Origin: JAYODW01 sp038116745 | GTDB lineage: Bacteria > Pseudomonadota > Gammaproteobacteria > Ga0077536 | NCBI GenBank assembly: GCA_038116745.1 | Contig: JAYODW010000015.1 | Span: 1 to 64,000, forward strand | Direction of reading: 5' to 3' | Length of the DNA stretch: 64,000 nucleotides | Shown here: positions 9,468 through 17,880 of the stretch, piece by piece | Layout of the letters: every line of letters begins with the position of its first letter | Position numbering within the stretch: position 1 is the stretch's first letter | Notes under the pieces: model-generated | The model's database searches: none | What the model saw: only the letters and a program-made list of their open reading frames with translations | What the model was told of the DNA's origin: nothing | Position numbers and translations under genes: made by a program

Positions 9468-10235
9468 ATGGGCCTCGCGAAGCGCGTTATACCGTGTCTT
9501 GACGTGGACGCCGGACGGGTGGTCAAAGGCGTCCAGTTTGTTGATATCCGCGACGCGGGCGACCCTGTGGAGATAGCAGCCCGTTACAACGAGCAGGGCG
9601 CCGACGAACTCACCTTCCTCGATATCACCGCCAGCAGCGAAGGGCGCGACACGATGATTGCGGTCGTCGAGGCGGTTGCGTCCTCGGTCTTCATTCCGCT
9701 GACCGTTGGCGGTGGGATCAGAACCGTCAACGACGTTCGCCGCATGCTTGTTGCGGGAGCCGACAAGGTCGGCATTAACACCGCCGCCGTACAAACTCCT
9801 GAAGTCGTTTCTGAGGCAGCAGCGCAATTTGGCTCGCAGTGCATCGTCGTGGCCATTGACGCGCGCGCGGTATCGGGTACGGAGGAACGCTGGGAGGTTT
9901 ACACCCATGGGGGTCGGCGGCCGACAGGCCTCGACGCTGTCGAGTGGGCCAGCAGAATGACAGAAGCGGGCGCTGGGGAAATTCTGTTGACTAGCATGGA
10001 TCGCGACGGGACGCGCGACGGCTATGACCTCGCACTTACCCGGGCTATAGCGGACGCAGTCTCGGTGCCGGTAATCGCCTCGGGCGGTGTCGGAAACCTT
10101 GGGCACCTCGCCGACGGCGTCACATATGGTCACGCCGATGCAGTGCTGGCCGCCAGCATCTTTCACTTCGGGGAGTACACCATTCACCAGGCGAAATGCG
10201 CCATGGCGGCTGCCGGAATCGAGGTGCGAGCATGA
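9468..10235 (+). CDS. hisF: Imidazole glycerol phosphate synthase cyclase subunit HisF
   Basis: With the glutaminase HisH it makes imidazole glycerol phosphate and AICAR. The 255-residue barrel shows the catalytic Asp11 in VIPCLDVDAGRVVKG, a second Asp near 130 in VVAIDAR, and phosphate loops VGGGIRTVNDV and IASGGVGNLGHL. Its stop codon overlaps the ATG of hisI (ATGA). The partner hisH is not in the window and must be elsewhere. Confidence 0.97.
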   Translation: MGLAKRVIPCLDVDAGRVVKGVQFVDIRDAGDPVEIAARYNEQGADELTFLDITASSEGRDTMIAVVEAVASSVFIPLTVGGGIRTVNDVRRMLVAGADKVGINTAAVQTPEVVSEAAAQFGSQCIVVAIDARAVSGTEERWEVYTHGGRRPTGLDAVEWASRMTEAGAGEILLTSMDRDGTRDGYDLALTRAIADAVSVPVIASGGVGNLGHLADGVTYGHADAVLAASIFHFGEYTIHQAKCAMAAAGIEVRA

Positions 10236-10642
10236 ACTGGCTAGATGAAATCAAGTGGAACGAACAAGGTTTAGTGCCCGCAATCGCGCAGGAAGCCACC
10301 AGTGGGAGAGTCCTCACCCTGGCCTGGATGAACCGAAATGCGCTGGAAACGAGCCTAGCGGAGAGGCGCGCGGTTTACTGGTCGCGCTCCCGCCAGAAAC
10401 TGTGGCGCAAGGGCGAGGAATCGGGTCACGTTCAACGACTCTCCGAGGTTCGTCTGGACTGCGATAGCGATTGCCTGTTACTGCTCGTGGAGCAGGTTGG
10501 CGGGATTGCCTGCCACACGGGGCACGCTGATTGCTTCTACCGGCGCTACGACGCAGGCGTCTGGCGCGAAACGGAACCAGCGCTGCGGGCGCCAGCCGAC
10601 ATTTACAGCCAGCGCGCAAATCAGAAACCGGAGGAGCCGTGA
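10232..10642 (+). CDS. hisI: Phosphoribosyl-AMP cyclohydrolase HisI
   Basis: Opens the purine ring of PR-AMP, the third step of histidine synthesis; Zn2+/Mg2+ enzyme. The 136-residue product begins MNWLDEIKWNEQGLVPAIAQ and carries LTLAWMNRNAL, YWSRSRQKLWRKGEESGH, the metal-site Asp residues in LDCDSDC and the Cys/His motif ACHTGHADCFYR. The ATG at 10232 overlaps the hisF stop (ATGA) and is preferred to an in-frame ATG 12 codons upstream. HisI and HisE are separate proteins here, not the enterobacterial HisIE fusion. Confidence 0.96.
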   Translation: MNWLDEIKWNEQGLVPAIAQEATSGRVLTLAWMNRNALETSLAERRAVYWSRSRQKLWRKGEESGHVQRLSEVRLDCDSDCLLLLVEQVGGIACHTGHADCFYRRYDAGVWRETEPALRAPADIYSQRANQKPEEP

Positions 10643-10953
10643 GCGATATCCTGGAGCGACTATCTGATGTCATCGAGTCGCGGCGAGAAACTGACCCGCA
10701 ATCCTCATACGTCGCCAGATTGCTGCATGGACCTCTGGACTCCGTCCTTAAAAAAGTCGGAGAAGAGGCGACTGAAACTGTTATCGCAGGCAAAGGCGGC
10801 TCAGCTGATGAGGTGATATACGAGACTGCTGATTTATGGTTTCATTCTTTGGTGCTGCTCAAATACCTGAATATTGAGCCGCAGCAAGTTTTCGCCGAAC
10901 TAGAGAGACGCTTCGGCCAGTCCGGTATCGTCGAAAAAGCGTCGCGCTCCTGA
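10639..10953 (+). CDS. hisE: Phosphoribosyl-ATP pyrophosphatase HisE
   Basis: Second step of histidine synthesis (PR-ATP to PR-AMP). The 104-residue product has the all-alpha NTP-pyrophosphohydrolase signature KVGEEATETVIAGK followed by DEVIYETADLWFHSLVLL. The start is GTG at 10639, overlapping the hisI stop (GTGA), with a good Shine-Dalgarno GGAGG at about 10630-10634. It is followed 48 bases later by tatA, the hisI-hisE-tatABC order seen in Pseudomonas. Confidence 0.95.
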   Translation: MSDILERLSDVIESRRETDPQSSYVARLLHGPLDSVLKKVGEEATETVIAGKGGSADEVIYETADLWFHSLVLLKYLNIEPQQVFAELERRFGQSGIVEKASRS

Positions 10954-11001
10954 CACTCTTCACATAGCAACACCGCTCCGACTCATCCAAGGGAGACCGA
11001 C

Positions 11002-11220
11002 ATGGGATTTGGCATTAAAGAACTGGTCGTCATTCTTATTATCGTGATCCTGGTCTTTGGCACGAAGAAAATCCGCAACATCGGCGGTGACGTCGGCGGC
11101 TGGATCCGCGATTTCCGCAAGGCGATGAAAGAGGAGCCCGCAGCTGAAAGCGAGGTCAGCGAAAACAGCGCGGGGCGCATTATCGAAGGCGAAACCCAGC
11201 CCAAAAAAGAGCACGTCTAG
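11002..11220 (+). CDS. tatA: Twin-arginine translocase subunit TatA
   Basis: Pore-forming subunit for export of folded proteins. 72 residues: a short N-terminal membrane helix (about 6-20, KELVVILIIVILVFG) followed by the FG hinge, the amphipathic helix KKIRNIGGDVGGWIRDFRKA and an acidic tail. A Shine-Dalgarno AAGGGAGA at about 10989-10996 supports the ATG at 11002. It is followed by tatB after 12 bases. Confidence 0.95.
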   Translation: MGFGIKELVVILIIVILVFGTKKIRNIGGDVGGWIRDFRKAMKEEPAAESEVSENSAGRIIEGETQPKKEHV

Positions 11221-11232
11221 CAGGCCAGCGCC

Positions 11233-11529
11233 ATGTTCGACATCGGGTTCTGGGAACTGGCCGTGATCGGGGTCATCGCGCTCCTAGTGGTGGGCCCGGA
11301 CAAGATGCCGACGCTGATCCGGACTGCCGGGCAATGGGCAGGTAAAGCGCAGAGGATGGCCAGGGAGCTGCGCCGGGAGCTTGAGCAGGCTGCTCAGACG
11401 GAAGAGTACAAAGCACTGAACCAAGAATTTCTCGCCGAAGATCGTCGGCTCAAGGAACTCGCACGGTCAGCGGCAGCGCCACCTCCTGTAGCTGCAGCAG
11501 AAACGGCGAAAGACGAGCAACCTTCCTGA
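11233..11529 (+). CDS. tatB: Sec-independent translocase subunit TatB
   Basis: Substrate-receptor partner of TatC. 98 residues with N-terminal membrane helix FDIGFWELAVIGVIALLVVGP, the invariant Glu8 and the Gly-Pro hinge that distinguishes TatB from TatA, then a long amphipathic helix (AGKAQRMARELRRELEQA) and an Ala/Pro-rich tail. It lies between tatA and tatC in the canonical order; the gap to tatC is 163 bases, longer than usual, with no gene seen in it. Confidence 0.94.
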   Translation: MFDIGFWELAVIGVIALLVVGPDKMPTLIRTAGQWAGKAQRMARELRRELEQAAQTEEYKALNQEFLAEDRRLKELARSAAAPPPVAAAETAKDEQPS

Positions 11530-11692
11530 GCGAAGAATGCCCCGCCGGCTGAGTTCGAGCCGAAAACAAGATTTTAAAGAGCCCTTGGACAAGACCACAT
11601 CGAAGGGACACCAATTAGCACATCCCCGTAAGAGCCGTTGTGCCGCGCTTTTACCAAGGTTCCGCTGCGCATGCTTCCTCTGAGTTTTGCAC

Positions 11693-12481
11693 ATGACTGA
11701 CAAGATCCTTCCCCCGTCAACTGATGCCCCAGCCGAAGGACCGGACCCAACGGAAAAGCCATTCGTCGCTCACCTCTTAGAGCTGCGCAACCGCCTGCTC
11801 AGAACAATTGCCTGCGTAGCCATTCTGCTGCTGGCACTGATGCCGTTCTCCAATGACATCTACCACTGGCTGGCAGCACCGCTGCTCGACGTCATGCCTG
11901 GCTCAACCGGCATGATTGCCACTCAGGTGGCATCCCCTTTCCTCGCGCCCTTCAAGCTCACCGTATTCGTCGCCATTTTCATTGCAGTGCCCTACATCTT
12001 TTATCAGGGCTGGGCGTTCGTTGCCCCAGGCCTATATCTGCATGAGAAAAAACTGGCGCTGCCCATGCTCGTATCGAGCACTCTGCTGTTTTATGTCGGG
12101 ATCGCGTTCGCGTATTACGTGGTGTTTCCCCTGGTATTCGGCTTTTTTACCGCCATCGCTCCCGAAGGCGTCACTGTGATGACAGACATCGGCCACTACC
12201 TCGATTTTGTGCTGATGCTGTTCCTCGCATTCGGCGTCGCGTTTGAGGTACCCGTCGCTACCTACCTGCTGGTCAAAACAGGCATAACAACTACGCAATC
12301 CCTGGCCTCGAAACGGCCTTATGTGATCGTTGGAGCCTTCACTGCAGGAATGTTGCTGACGCCTCCCGACGTTATTTCGCAAACTCTGCTCGCACTGCCC
12401 ATGTGGATCCTGTACGAAATCGGCATGCTTCTGTGTCGCCTGACCATCAAAGAAGATGAGTCAGAGGAGGAGGCAGCCTGA
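11693..12481 (+). CDS. tatC: Sec-independent translocase subunit TatC
   Basis: Signal-peptide receptor of the Tat system. 262 residues and six predicted membrane segments. Characteristic motifs: the N-terminal HLLELRNRLLR, FKLTVFVAIFIAVPYIFYQ, the long loop WAFVAPGLYLHEKK and FPLVFGFF. The ATG at 11693 is chosen over an in-frame TTG two codons upstream. The C-terminal tail is acidic (EDESEEEAA). It converges on rpiA. Confidence 0.96.
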   Translation: MTDKILPPSTDAPAEGPDPTEKPFVAHLLELRNRLLRTIACVAILLLALMPFSNDIYHWLAAPLLDVMPGSTGMIATQVASPFLAPFKLTVFVAIFIAVPYIFYQGWAFVAPGLYLHEKKLALPMLVSSTLLFYVGIAFAYYVVFPLVFGFFTAIAPEGVTVMTDIGHYLDFVLMLFLAFGVAFEVPVATYLLVKTGITTTQSLASKRPYVIVGAFTAGMLLTPPDVISQTLLALPMWILYEIGMLLCRLTIKEDESEEEAA

Positions 12482-12528
12482 GAAGTCCTAGAGCGCAAAA
12501 CGGCGGGACCGCGTCTGCTGAGCGTTAG

Positions 12529-13194
12529 TCAATCGATCACCGTAACGTTGGTTTCGGTCGCGACCAGCAGCACGTCGGCCCGCCGTCTGGCGAACAGGCC
12601 GTTCGCGACCACGCCGGGAAGCTGATTAATTTGCGACTCGACTTCCTGCGGATTCTCGATTGCGAGGCCGTGCACATCGAGAATCCAGTTTCCATTGTCC
12701 GTGACGAAACCCTCACGCCATTCCGGAACGCCGCCCAGACCCACGAGTTCCCGGGCGACCAGACTTCTTGCCATCGGTATGACTTCCACCGGCAGCGGGA
12801 ATGTGCCCAGTTCGGCGACCAGCTTTGAGTCGTCGACAATACAGATAAATCTGCTGCTTGCCTGCGCCACTATTTTTTCCCGAGTCAGCGCGCCGCCGCC
12901 GCCCTTGAGCAATGCGCGTTGCCTGGTCGCCTCGTCTGCCCCATCGATATAAATATCCAGCGGCGGCGCACCGTTGAGCTCCAGCACTGGAATACCGTGC
13001 GCTCTCAGTTGCGCGGCACTGGCTTCTGAACTGGCAACAGTTCCGTTGATCCGAGCTTTGCGTTCGGCCAGGAGATCGATGAAATAGTTTGCCGTGCTGC
13101 CGGTGCCGACTCCGATAAACATATCGTCTTCGAGATACTCGAGCGCGGCTTCGGCTGCCCTTCTTTTCTTTTCATTCTGGGAACTGGTAGTCAT
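12529..13194 (-). CDS. rpiA: Ribose-5-phosphate isomerase A
   Basis: Interconverts ribose 5-phosphate and ribulose 5-phosphate in the pentose phosphate pathway. 221 residues with GVGTGSTANYFIDLL near the N-terminus, DIYIDGADEA (catalytic Asp pair) and LLKGGGGALTREKIVA, which carries the active-site Glu/Lys. It is divergent from ilvA, the same rpiA/ilvA pairing found in E. coli neighbours and Pseudomonas. Confidence 0.96.
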   Translation of the reverse strand: MTTSSQNEKKRRAAEAALEYLEDDMFIGVGTGSTANYFIDLLAERKARINGTVASSEASAAQLRAHGIPVLELNGAPPLDIYIDGADEATRQRALLKGGGGALTREKIVAQASSRFICIVDDSKLVAELGTFPLPVEVIPMARSLVARELVGLGGVPEWREGFVTDNGNWILDVHGLAIENPQEVESQINQLPGVVANGLFARRRADVLLVATETNVTVID

Positions 13195-13356
13195 AAACGC
13201 GCGAAAAACTCCGGAGATTTCAACGGAAATGGTATCTTACAGGCGCACGCCGTGCTGTCTCAGGCAGCTCTGTTCCGCGCTGCTGACCGGGCATGCCGGG
13301 GCTCATCGCCCGGCGGCGCCCTCATCATTCGCTCGCTTCACGCAACGGCTCTGTTC

Positions 13357-14871
13357 ATGCTCGAAAATTATCTACGAATGATCCTCCGTGCCCCGGTGTA
13401 CGAGGTCGCGAAAGAAACCCCCCTCGATTTTGCTTCGGCTATTTCCAGGCGCATAGGCAATCGTGTCTGGCTAAAGCGCGAAGATATGCAGCCGGTTTTT
13501 TCCTACAAGCTGCGAGGGGCCTATACCCTGATGGCGTCTTTACCGAGAACCACCCTGGAGCTCGGCGTCATCACGGCCTCAGCCGGCAATCACGCACAGG
13601 GCGTCGCCCTGGCAGCACGAAATTTGAAATGCGTCGCAACCATCGTGATGCCAAAGACCACACCGGAAATAAAAATCGAGGCGGTGCGCCGGCTCGGTGC
13701 CAATATTGTTCTGCACGGCAATACTTATGACGAGGCCAGTGAACACGCGCATAAACTCGCGGAAAAGCGAAAGCTGTTCTACGTGCCGCCCTACGACCAC
13801 CCGCTGATCATCGCGGGGCAGGGCACAGTTGGCATGGAAATCATGCGGCAGCACGCCACCGGGCTGGACGCGATATTTGTTCCCGTTGGCGGCGGCGGTC
13901 TGATTGCAGGCATCGCCGTTTACATCAAGGCCGTTGCGCCTGAAATCAAAGTGATCGGCGTCGAGGCCGATGAAGCCGCGAGCATGAAACGCGCGCTCGA
14001 TTGCGGAGAACGCGTCGTGCTTGATCGGGTCGGGATCTTTGCGGACGGCGCGGCGGTACGTCAGGTCGGTGTTGAGCCTTTCGCGATAGCCCGACAGTTT
14101 GTGGATGAAGTCCTGGTAGTCTCGATCGACGAGATCTGCGCTGCCGTCAAAGACACGTTCGAGGATACACGCGCGATAGCAGAACCAGCAGGAGCCCTGG
14201 CCCTGGCCGGCTTGAAGCAGTACGTGAATCGAGAACAGTGCCGTGAGGGTGAATTCGTGGCCATTCTGAGTGGCGCCAATGTGAACTTTGATCGGCTGCG
14301 CCATATCGCCGAGCTTGCAGAGCTGGGCGAGCGAAGGGAAGTGCTGATCGGCGCCACGATTCCGGAGCAACCAGGCAGCTTCAGAGCTTTCTGCCACGCG
14401 CTGGGGCCGCGGCTCATCACCGAATTCAACTATCGCTTCAACGGTTTTGAAGCTGCGACCGTATTCGCTGGGGTGCAGGTCAGGGACGGACGCGAAGAAC
14501 GCCAGCAGCTGCTGGAAAACCTGCGCGCTAAAGGTTACGAGCCTATTGACCTCACTGAAGACGAGGTCGCCAAGATGCACATTCGTTTCATGGTGGGCGG
14601 CCATGGCGGCAAGATCGAAAACGAGCGGCTGCTCAGAATTGAATTTCCGGAACGACCTGGTGCGCTGCTGCTTTTTCTCAATCACCTGGGCGGTCGCTGG
14701 AATATCACCCTGTTTCATTACCGCAATCACGGCGCAGCCTATGGACGCGTGCTGATGGGGATCCAGGTACCGCCAGAAGATGCCGCAGCTTTTGACGCTT
14801 TAATTGAGGAACTCGACATGCGCTGCGAGGACGAAACAGATAACCCGGCTTATCAACTGTTTCTGCAATGA
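13357..14871 (+). CDS. ilvA: Threonine ammonia-lyase (biosynthetic threonine deaminase)
   Basis: PLP enzyme converting threonine to 2-oxobutanoate, committing carbon to isoleucine. 504 residues. The catalytic domain has the PLP lysine in PVFSYKLRGAY (about residue 55), SAGNHAQGVALAA and the Gly-rich phosphate loop VGGGGLIAGIA. Two C-terminal ACT-like domains (about 325-500; FPERPGALLLFLN in the second) mark the isoleucine-inhibited form. The ATG at 13357 (MLENYLRMILRAPVYEV) is chosen; an open frame 35 codons further upstream lacks family similarity. The 5' leader contains a GCCGGG/CCCGGC hairpin (13295-13314) but no Ile/Val/Leu-rich leader peptide. Its stop overlaps the next gene (ATGA). Confidence 0.96.
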   Translation: MLENYLRMILRAPVYEVAKETPLDFASAISRRIGNRVWLKREDMQPVFSYKLRGAYTLMASLPRTTLELGVITASAGNHAQGVALAARNLKCVATIVMPKTTPEIKIEAVRRLGANIVLHGNTYDEASEHAHKLAEKRKLFYVPPYDHPLIIAGQGTVGMEIMRQHATGLDAIFVPVGGGGLIAGIAVYIKAVAPEIKVIGVEADEAASMKRALDCGERVVLDRVGIFADGAAVRQVGVEPFAIARQFVDEVLVVSIDEICAAVKDTFEDTRAIAEPAGALALAGLKQYVNREQCREGEFVAILSGANVNFDRLRHIAELAELGERREVLIGATIPEQPGSFRAFCHALGPRLITEFNYRFNGFEAATVFAGVQVRDGREERQQLLENLRAKGYEPIDLTEDEVAKMHIRFMVGGHGGKIENERLLRIEFPERPGALLLFLNHLGGRWNITLFHYRNHGAAYGRVLMGIQVPPEDAAAFDALIEELDMRCEDETDNPAYQLFLQ

Positions 14872-15542
14872 CCGACCCACCGGCCAGGCTTTGCGACGAA
14901 GCGCGCGCCCGGGCTGACATCTGCCACGCGATGCGCGAACTGGAGACGCTCGGCCTGAACCGCGGCACATCGGGGAACGTCAGCGTACGCTCTAGCCAAG
15001 GTATGTTGATCACACCCAGCGGCGTACCCGTGCCCCGGCTAACGCCCGAAAGTATCGTCGCGCTGGATGCAGGGGGTGCTGTTCTGGATCCGGGCGCGCG
15101 GCCATCGAGTGAATGGCGGTTTCACCAGGAGGTCTACCTTGCGCGAACGGATATCGGTGCCGTAGTTCATGTTCACTCCGCACACGCTACGGCGCTGTCC
15201 TGTCAGAACCGACCAATCCCAGCGTTCCACTACATGGTTGCTGTAGCGGGCGGCGACGACATCCCGTGTACCCGTTATGCCACGTTCGGTTCCGCAGAGC
15301 TCGCGAGTGAGATTAGTCTCGCGATCCGCGATCGACAGGCCTGCCTGATCGCCAACCACGGCATGCTGGCTATCGCAACAACACTGTCTCGTGCTGTTGC
15401 GCTGGCCGTCGAGGTAGAGACGCTTGCGGAGCAATATCAGCTCGCCTGCATTTCAGGTCAGCCGCGCCTGCTTTCTTCGCGAGAGATGGCGCTTATTCTG
15501 GAAAAATTCAAAACGTACGGTGAACGCGATGACGCAGAGTAA
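14868..15542 (+). CDS. Class II aldolase, FucA-like
   Basis: Zinc-dependent aldolase of the class II aldolase/adducin family, 224 residues. It closely follows L-fuculose-1-phosphate aldolase along its whole length: LGLNRGTSGNVSVR, MLITPSGVP, the phosphate/active-site stretch RPSSEWRFHQEVY, Zn2+ ligands in VVHVHSAHATALS, IPCTRYATFGS, the third His in ANHGM and the C-terminal LILEKFKTYGE. No fucose or rhamnose catabolic genes are nearby. The ATG overlaps the ilvA stop and the gene itself overlaps the next one, so the three are probably co-transcribed. FucA-type enzymes also act on 5-deoxyribulose 1-phosphate in 5'-deoxyadenosine disposal, so the true substrate is open. Confidence 0.85.
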   Translation: MTDPPARLCDEARARADICHAMRELETLGLNRGTSGNVSVRSSQGMLITPSGVPVPRLTPESIVALDAGGAVLDPGARPSSEWRFHQEVYLARTDIGAVVHVHSAHATALSCQNRPIPAFHYMVAVAGGDDIPCTRYATFGSAELASEISLAIRDRQACLIANHGMLAIATTLSRAVALAVEVETLAEQYQLACISGQPRLLSSREMALILEKFKTYGERDDAE

Positions 15543-16005
15543 AACTCAGCCACCGGCACTTGCTGAGCTTCAACACACGCCGCTTTTTCATCTAGCCTTC
15601 CCCGTACGGGATCTGGAATCCACACGCGCTTTCTATGTAGATATTCTGGGCTGCCAGGTTGGACGCTCTGCGCCGACCTGGATCGACTTTAATTTCTTCG
15701 GCTACCAGCTGAGCGCGCACCTCGTCAGCAAACACCCAGCCCCGCTGACTAATCCGGTTGATGCGCATGACATCCCGGTGCCGCATTTCGGCTTGATCAT
15801 GAACTGGGAAGACTGGCACAGGGCGGTCGATCACATGAACTACATCGGAATCCATTTCCGAGTTCCACCTCACATCCGGTTTAAGGACAAGGTCGGCGAG
15901 CAGGGCACTTTTTTTCTTGAGGACCCGTCGGGGAACTGCCTGGAGTTCAAGGCCTTCCGACGACAGGAAGACGTTTTCAGGGAATTTGCTGAACGGAGTC
16001 CGTGA
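15529..16005 (+). CDS. VOC-family metalloprotein (glyoxalase/dioxygenase superfamily)
   Basis: A single vicinal-oxygen-chelate protein of 158 residues with two beta-alpha-beta-beta-beta modules. Candidate metal ligands are the His in LFHLAFPVRDLESTRAFY (about 20), the His in VPHFGLIMNW and the Glu in GNCLEFKAF near the C-terminus; FFLEDPSGN is the usual VOC turn. The ATG at 15529 overlaps the end of the aldolase gene by 14 bases, which argues for translational coupling. It is too divergent to name as glyoxalase I, epimerase or extradiol dioxygenase. Confidence 0.82.
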   Translation: MTQSKTQPPALAELQHTPLFHLAFPVRDLESTRAFYVDILGCQVGRSAPTWIDFNFFGYQLSAHLVSKHPAPLTNPVDAHDIPVPHFGLIMNWEDWHRAVDHMNYIGIHFRVPPHIRFKDKVGEQGTFFLEDPSGNCLEFKAFRRQEDVFREFAERSP

Positions 16006-16038
16006 ACGCCCTGAGCGGCGTCTTGCCCGACGTCAGTA

Positions 16039-16833
16039 TCAAGCCGAAGCGAACAGCTCCTGCAGCTTCTCGCCGGGATCCGCGGCTCGCATGAATGCCT
16101 CCCCAACCAGGAAAGCGTCCACCCCGTGGGCACGCAGGGTGGCAACATCCTCACGGGTGTGTATGCCCGACTCTGTGATTACGCGGCGGTCTGCTGGTAT
16201 GTCGCCGAGTAATCCAAGCGTGGTCTGGATATCGGTGACGAATCGTTTCAAATCACGGTTGTTGATTCCGATCAGCGGCGTTCGCAGGCGCAGCGCGCGT
16301 TCAAGCTCGGTGCGGTCGTGAACCTCAACCAGCGTGTCCATCCCCAGCCCGACCGCTGTATCCCGCAGCTCAGTAAGCTGCTGATCTGACAGACAGGCCA
16401 CAATCAGCAGAACACAGTCTGCGCCCAGCGCCCGGGACTCAACAATCTGGTATGGATCGACCATGAAATCCTTGCGGATCAAAGGCAGCGAACAGGCGGC
16501 GCGCGCAGCCTGCAGATGCGCGTCGCAGCCCTGGAAATAGATCTCATCTGTGAGCACCGACAGACAAGCAGCGCCCGCCCGCTGGTAACTCAGCGCGATT
16601 TCGCCCGGCTCGTAATTTTCGCGGATGACGCCCTTACTCGGAGAGGCTTTCTTACATTCAGCCACAACGCCAGCGCCGCCAGCCCCAATCCGCTGATTGA
16701 GCGCCTGCAGAAATCCCCTCGGTGTCTCAATATCACGGATTGACGCCTCGAGGTCCGCGATAGAGCGGCGTTTCTTGCGCTGTGCCACCTCGTCCCATTT
16801 TGTTGCGACGATGCGGCTGAGGATGTCTGACAC
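16039..16833 (-). CDS. trpC: Indole-3-glycerol phosphate synthase
   Basis: Closes the indole ring in tryptophan synthesis. 264 residues, monofunctional with no fused TrpF. Seen: ILSRIVATKWDEVAQRK at the N-terminus, the catalytic-Lys motif VVAECKKASPSKGVIRE, LIRKDFMVDPYQI, GINNRDLKRF and ITESGIHT. It lies 15 bases downstream of trpD in the trpG-trpD-trpC run. Confidence 0.96.
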   Translation of the reverse strand: MSDILSRIVATKWDEVAQRKKRRSIADLEASIRDIETPRGFLQALNQRIGAGGAGVVAECKKASPSKGVIRENYEPGEIALSYQRAGAACLSVLTDEIYFQGCDAHLQAARAACSLPLIRKDFMVDPYQIVESRALGADCVLLIVACLSDQQLTELRDTAVGLGMDTLVEVHDRTELERALRLRTPLIGINNRDLKRFVTDIQTTLGLLGDIPADRRVITESGIHTREDVATLRAHGVDAFLVGEAFMRAADPGEKLQELFASA

Positions 16834-16848
16834 CGCAGACCCTCCTTG

Positions 16849-17880
16849 TCAGTTGAAACTGCGAGTGAACGCGACAAATCGTTCGAACAGCCCCGCGACC
16901 TTACCGGTCTGCAGCACTGTCGATGCGAGCTCCACGCCCTGCTCAAGGTTCGGAGCAATCCCGGCGAGATAAATTGCTGCGCCAGCGTTAAGGCGCACGA
17001 TATCTGAGGGTGCCCCCGGCTCGCCTGCAAATACCCGTTGAATGATCGCAAGGCTTTCCTCGGGGCCGCTGGCTGCAAGCAGCGTCAACGCTTGCGCGTG
17101 CATACCGAACATGGTCGGCTCAAGAACGTATTCCGAAATGTTGCCGTCACGCAGCTCAGCCACCGCTGTAGGCGCCCCGATGCTGATTTCGTCCATCCCA
17201 TCGTCGGCGCTGACCACCATTGCGCGACGCACCCCCAGACGCTTGAGGACGGACGCGATGACGGGAACCCATTTCTTATCGAACACTCCCATCAACTGGA
17301 CGTCGGCGCTCGCGGGATTCGTTAAAGGTCCGAGTACATTGAACAGGGTGCGCGTTGCCAGCTCGCGCCGGGGCCCCATGGCGTGCCTGGTCGCGCCGTG
17401 ATGGGCGGGCGCGAACATGAATCCGACCCCAACCTCTTCGATGCATCGCACGACCTGCTCCGGGGCGAGGTCAATCCGGGCGCCTGCTGCTTCGAGCACA
17501 TCCGCACTGCCGCTCGCGCTGCTCGCCGCACGATTACCGTGCTTGGCGATACGTCCACCTGCGGCGGCGATGACAAACGCAGCCGCGGTTGAAATATTGA
17601 ATGAACCGCTGGCATCGCCACCCGTCCCGCAGGTGTCAATCAAAGGACGGAGCCCAACATCAACGTGAGCAGCGAACTCGCGCATGACAGTTGCAGCGGC
17701 GGCTATTTCATCAACCGTCTCGCCTTTCATACGCAGGCCGATAAGCAATCCTGCAATCTGAGCTGGCGTTGCATCGCCGGACATGATCGCAGCCATGACG
17801 TCGTGCATCTGCTCGAAACTCAGACTGTTCCCGTCAACGACCTGTCGAATGGCGGATTGGATATCCATTTTCCGAGTCAT
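16849..17880 (-). CDS. trpD: Anthranilate phosphoribosyltransferase
   Basis: Transfers phosphoribosyl from PRPP to anthranilate. 343 residues. The PRPP-binding motif GTGGDASGSFNIST, KHGNRAASSASGSADVLE and MFAPAHHGATRHAMGPRR are all present. The first ATG overlaps the trpG stop (ATGA); a second ATG four codons in (MDIQSAIRQ) is an alternative. It is a stand-alone enzyme, not fused to TrpG as in enterics. Confidence 0.96.
   Translation of the reverse strand: MTRKMDIQSAIRQVVDGNSLSFEQMHDVMAAIMSGDATPAQIAGLLIGLRMKGETVDEIAAAATVMREFAAHVDVGLRPLIDTCGTGGDASGSFNISTAAAFVIAAAGGRIAKHGNRAASSASGSADVLEAAGARIDLAPEQVVRCIEEVGVGFMFAPAHHGATRHAMGPRRELATRTLFNVLGPLTNPASADVQLMGVFDKKWVPVIASVLKRLGVRRAMVVSADDGMDEISIGAPTAVAELRDGNISEYVLEPTMFGMHAQALTLLAASGPEESLAIIQRVFAGEPGAPSDIVRLNAGAAIYLAGIAPNLEQGVELASTVLQTGKVAGLFERFVAFTRSFN

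Noticed and set aside
9435..10187. 250-codon minus-strand frame inside hisF
   Set aside because: Shadow of hisF with no motifs.
13295..13314. GCCGGG/CCCGGC hairpin in the ilvA leader, possible attenuator
   Set aside because: No T-run follows and no leader peptide rich in Ile, Val or Leu codons precedes it.
13579..14730. 383-codon minus-strand open frame inside ilvA
   Set aside because: Longest antisense frame here, but it is a mirror of GC-rich codon positions in ilvA and shows no family features.
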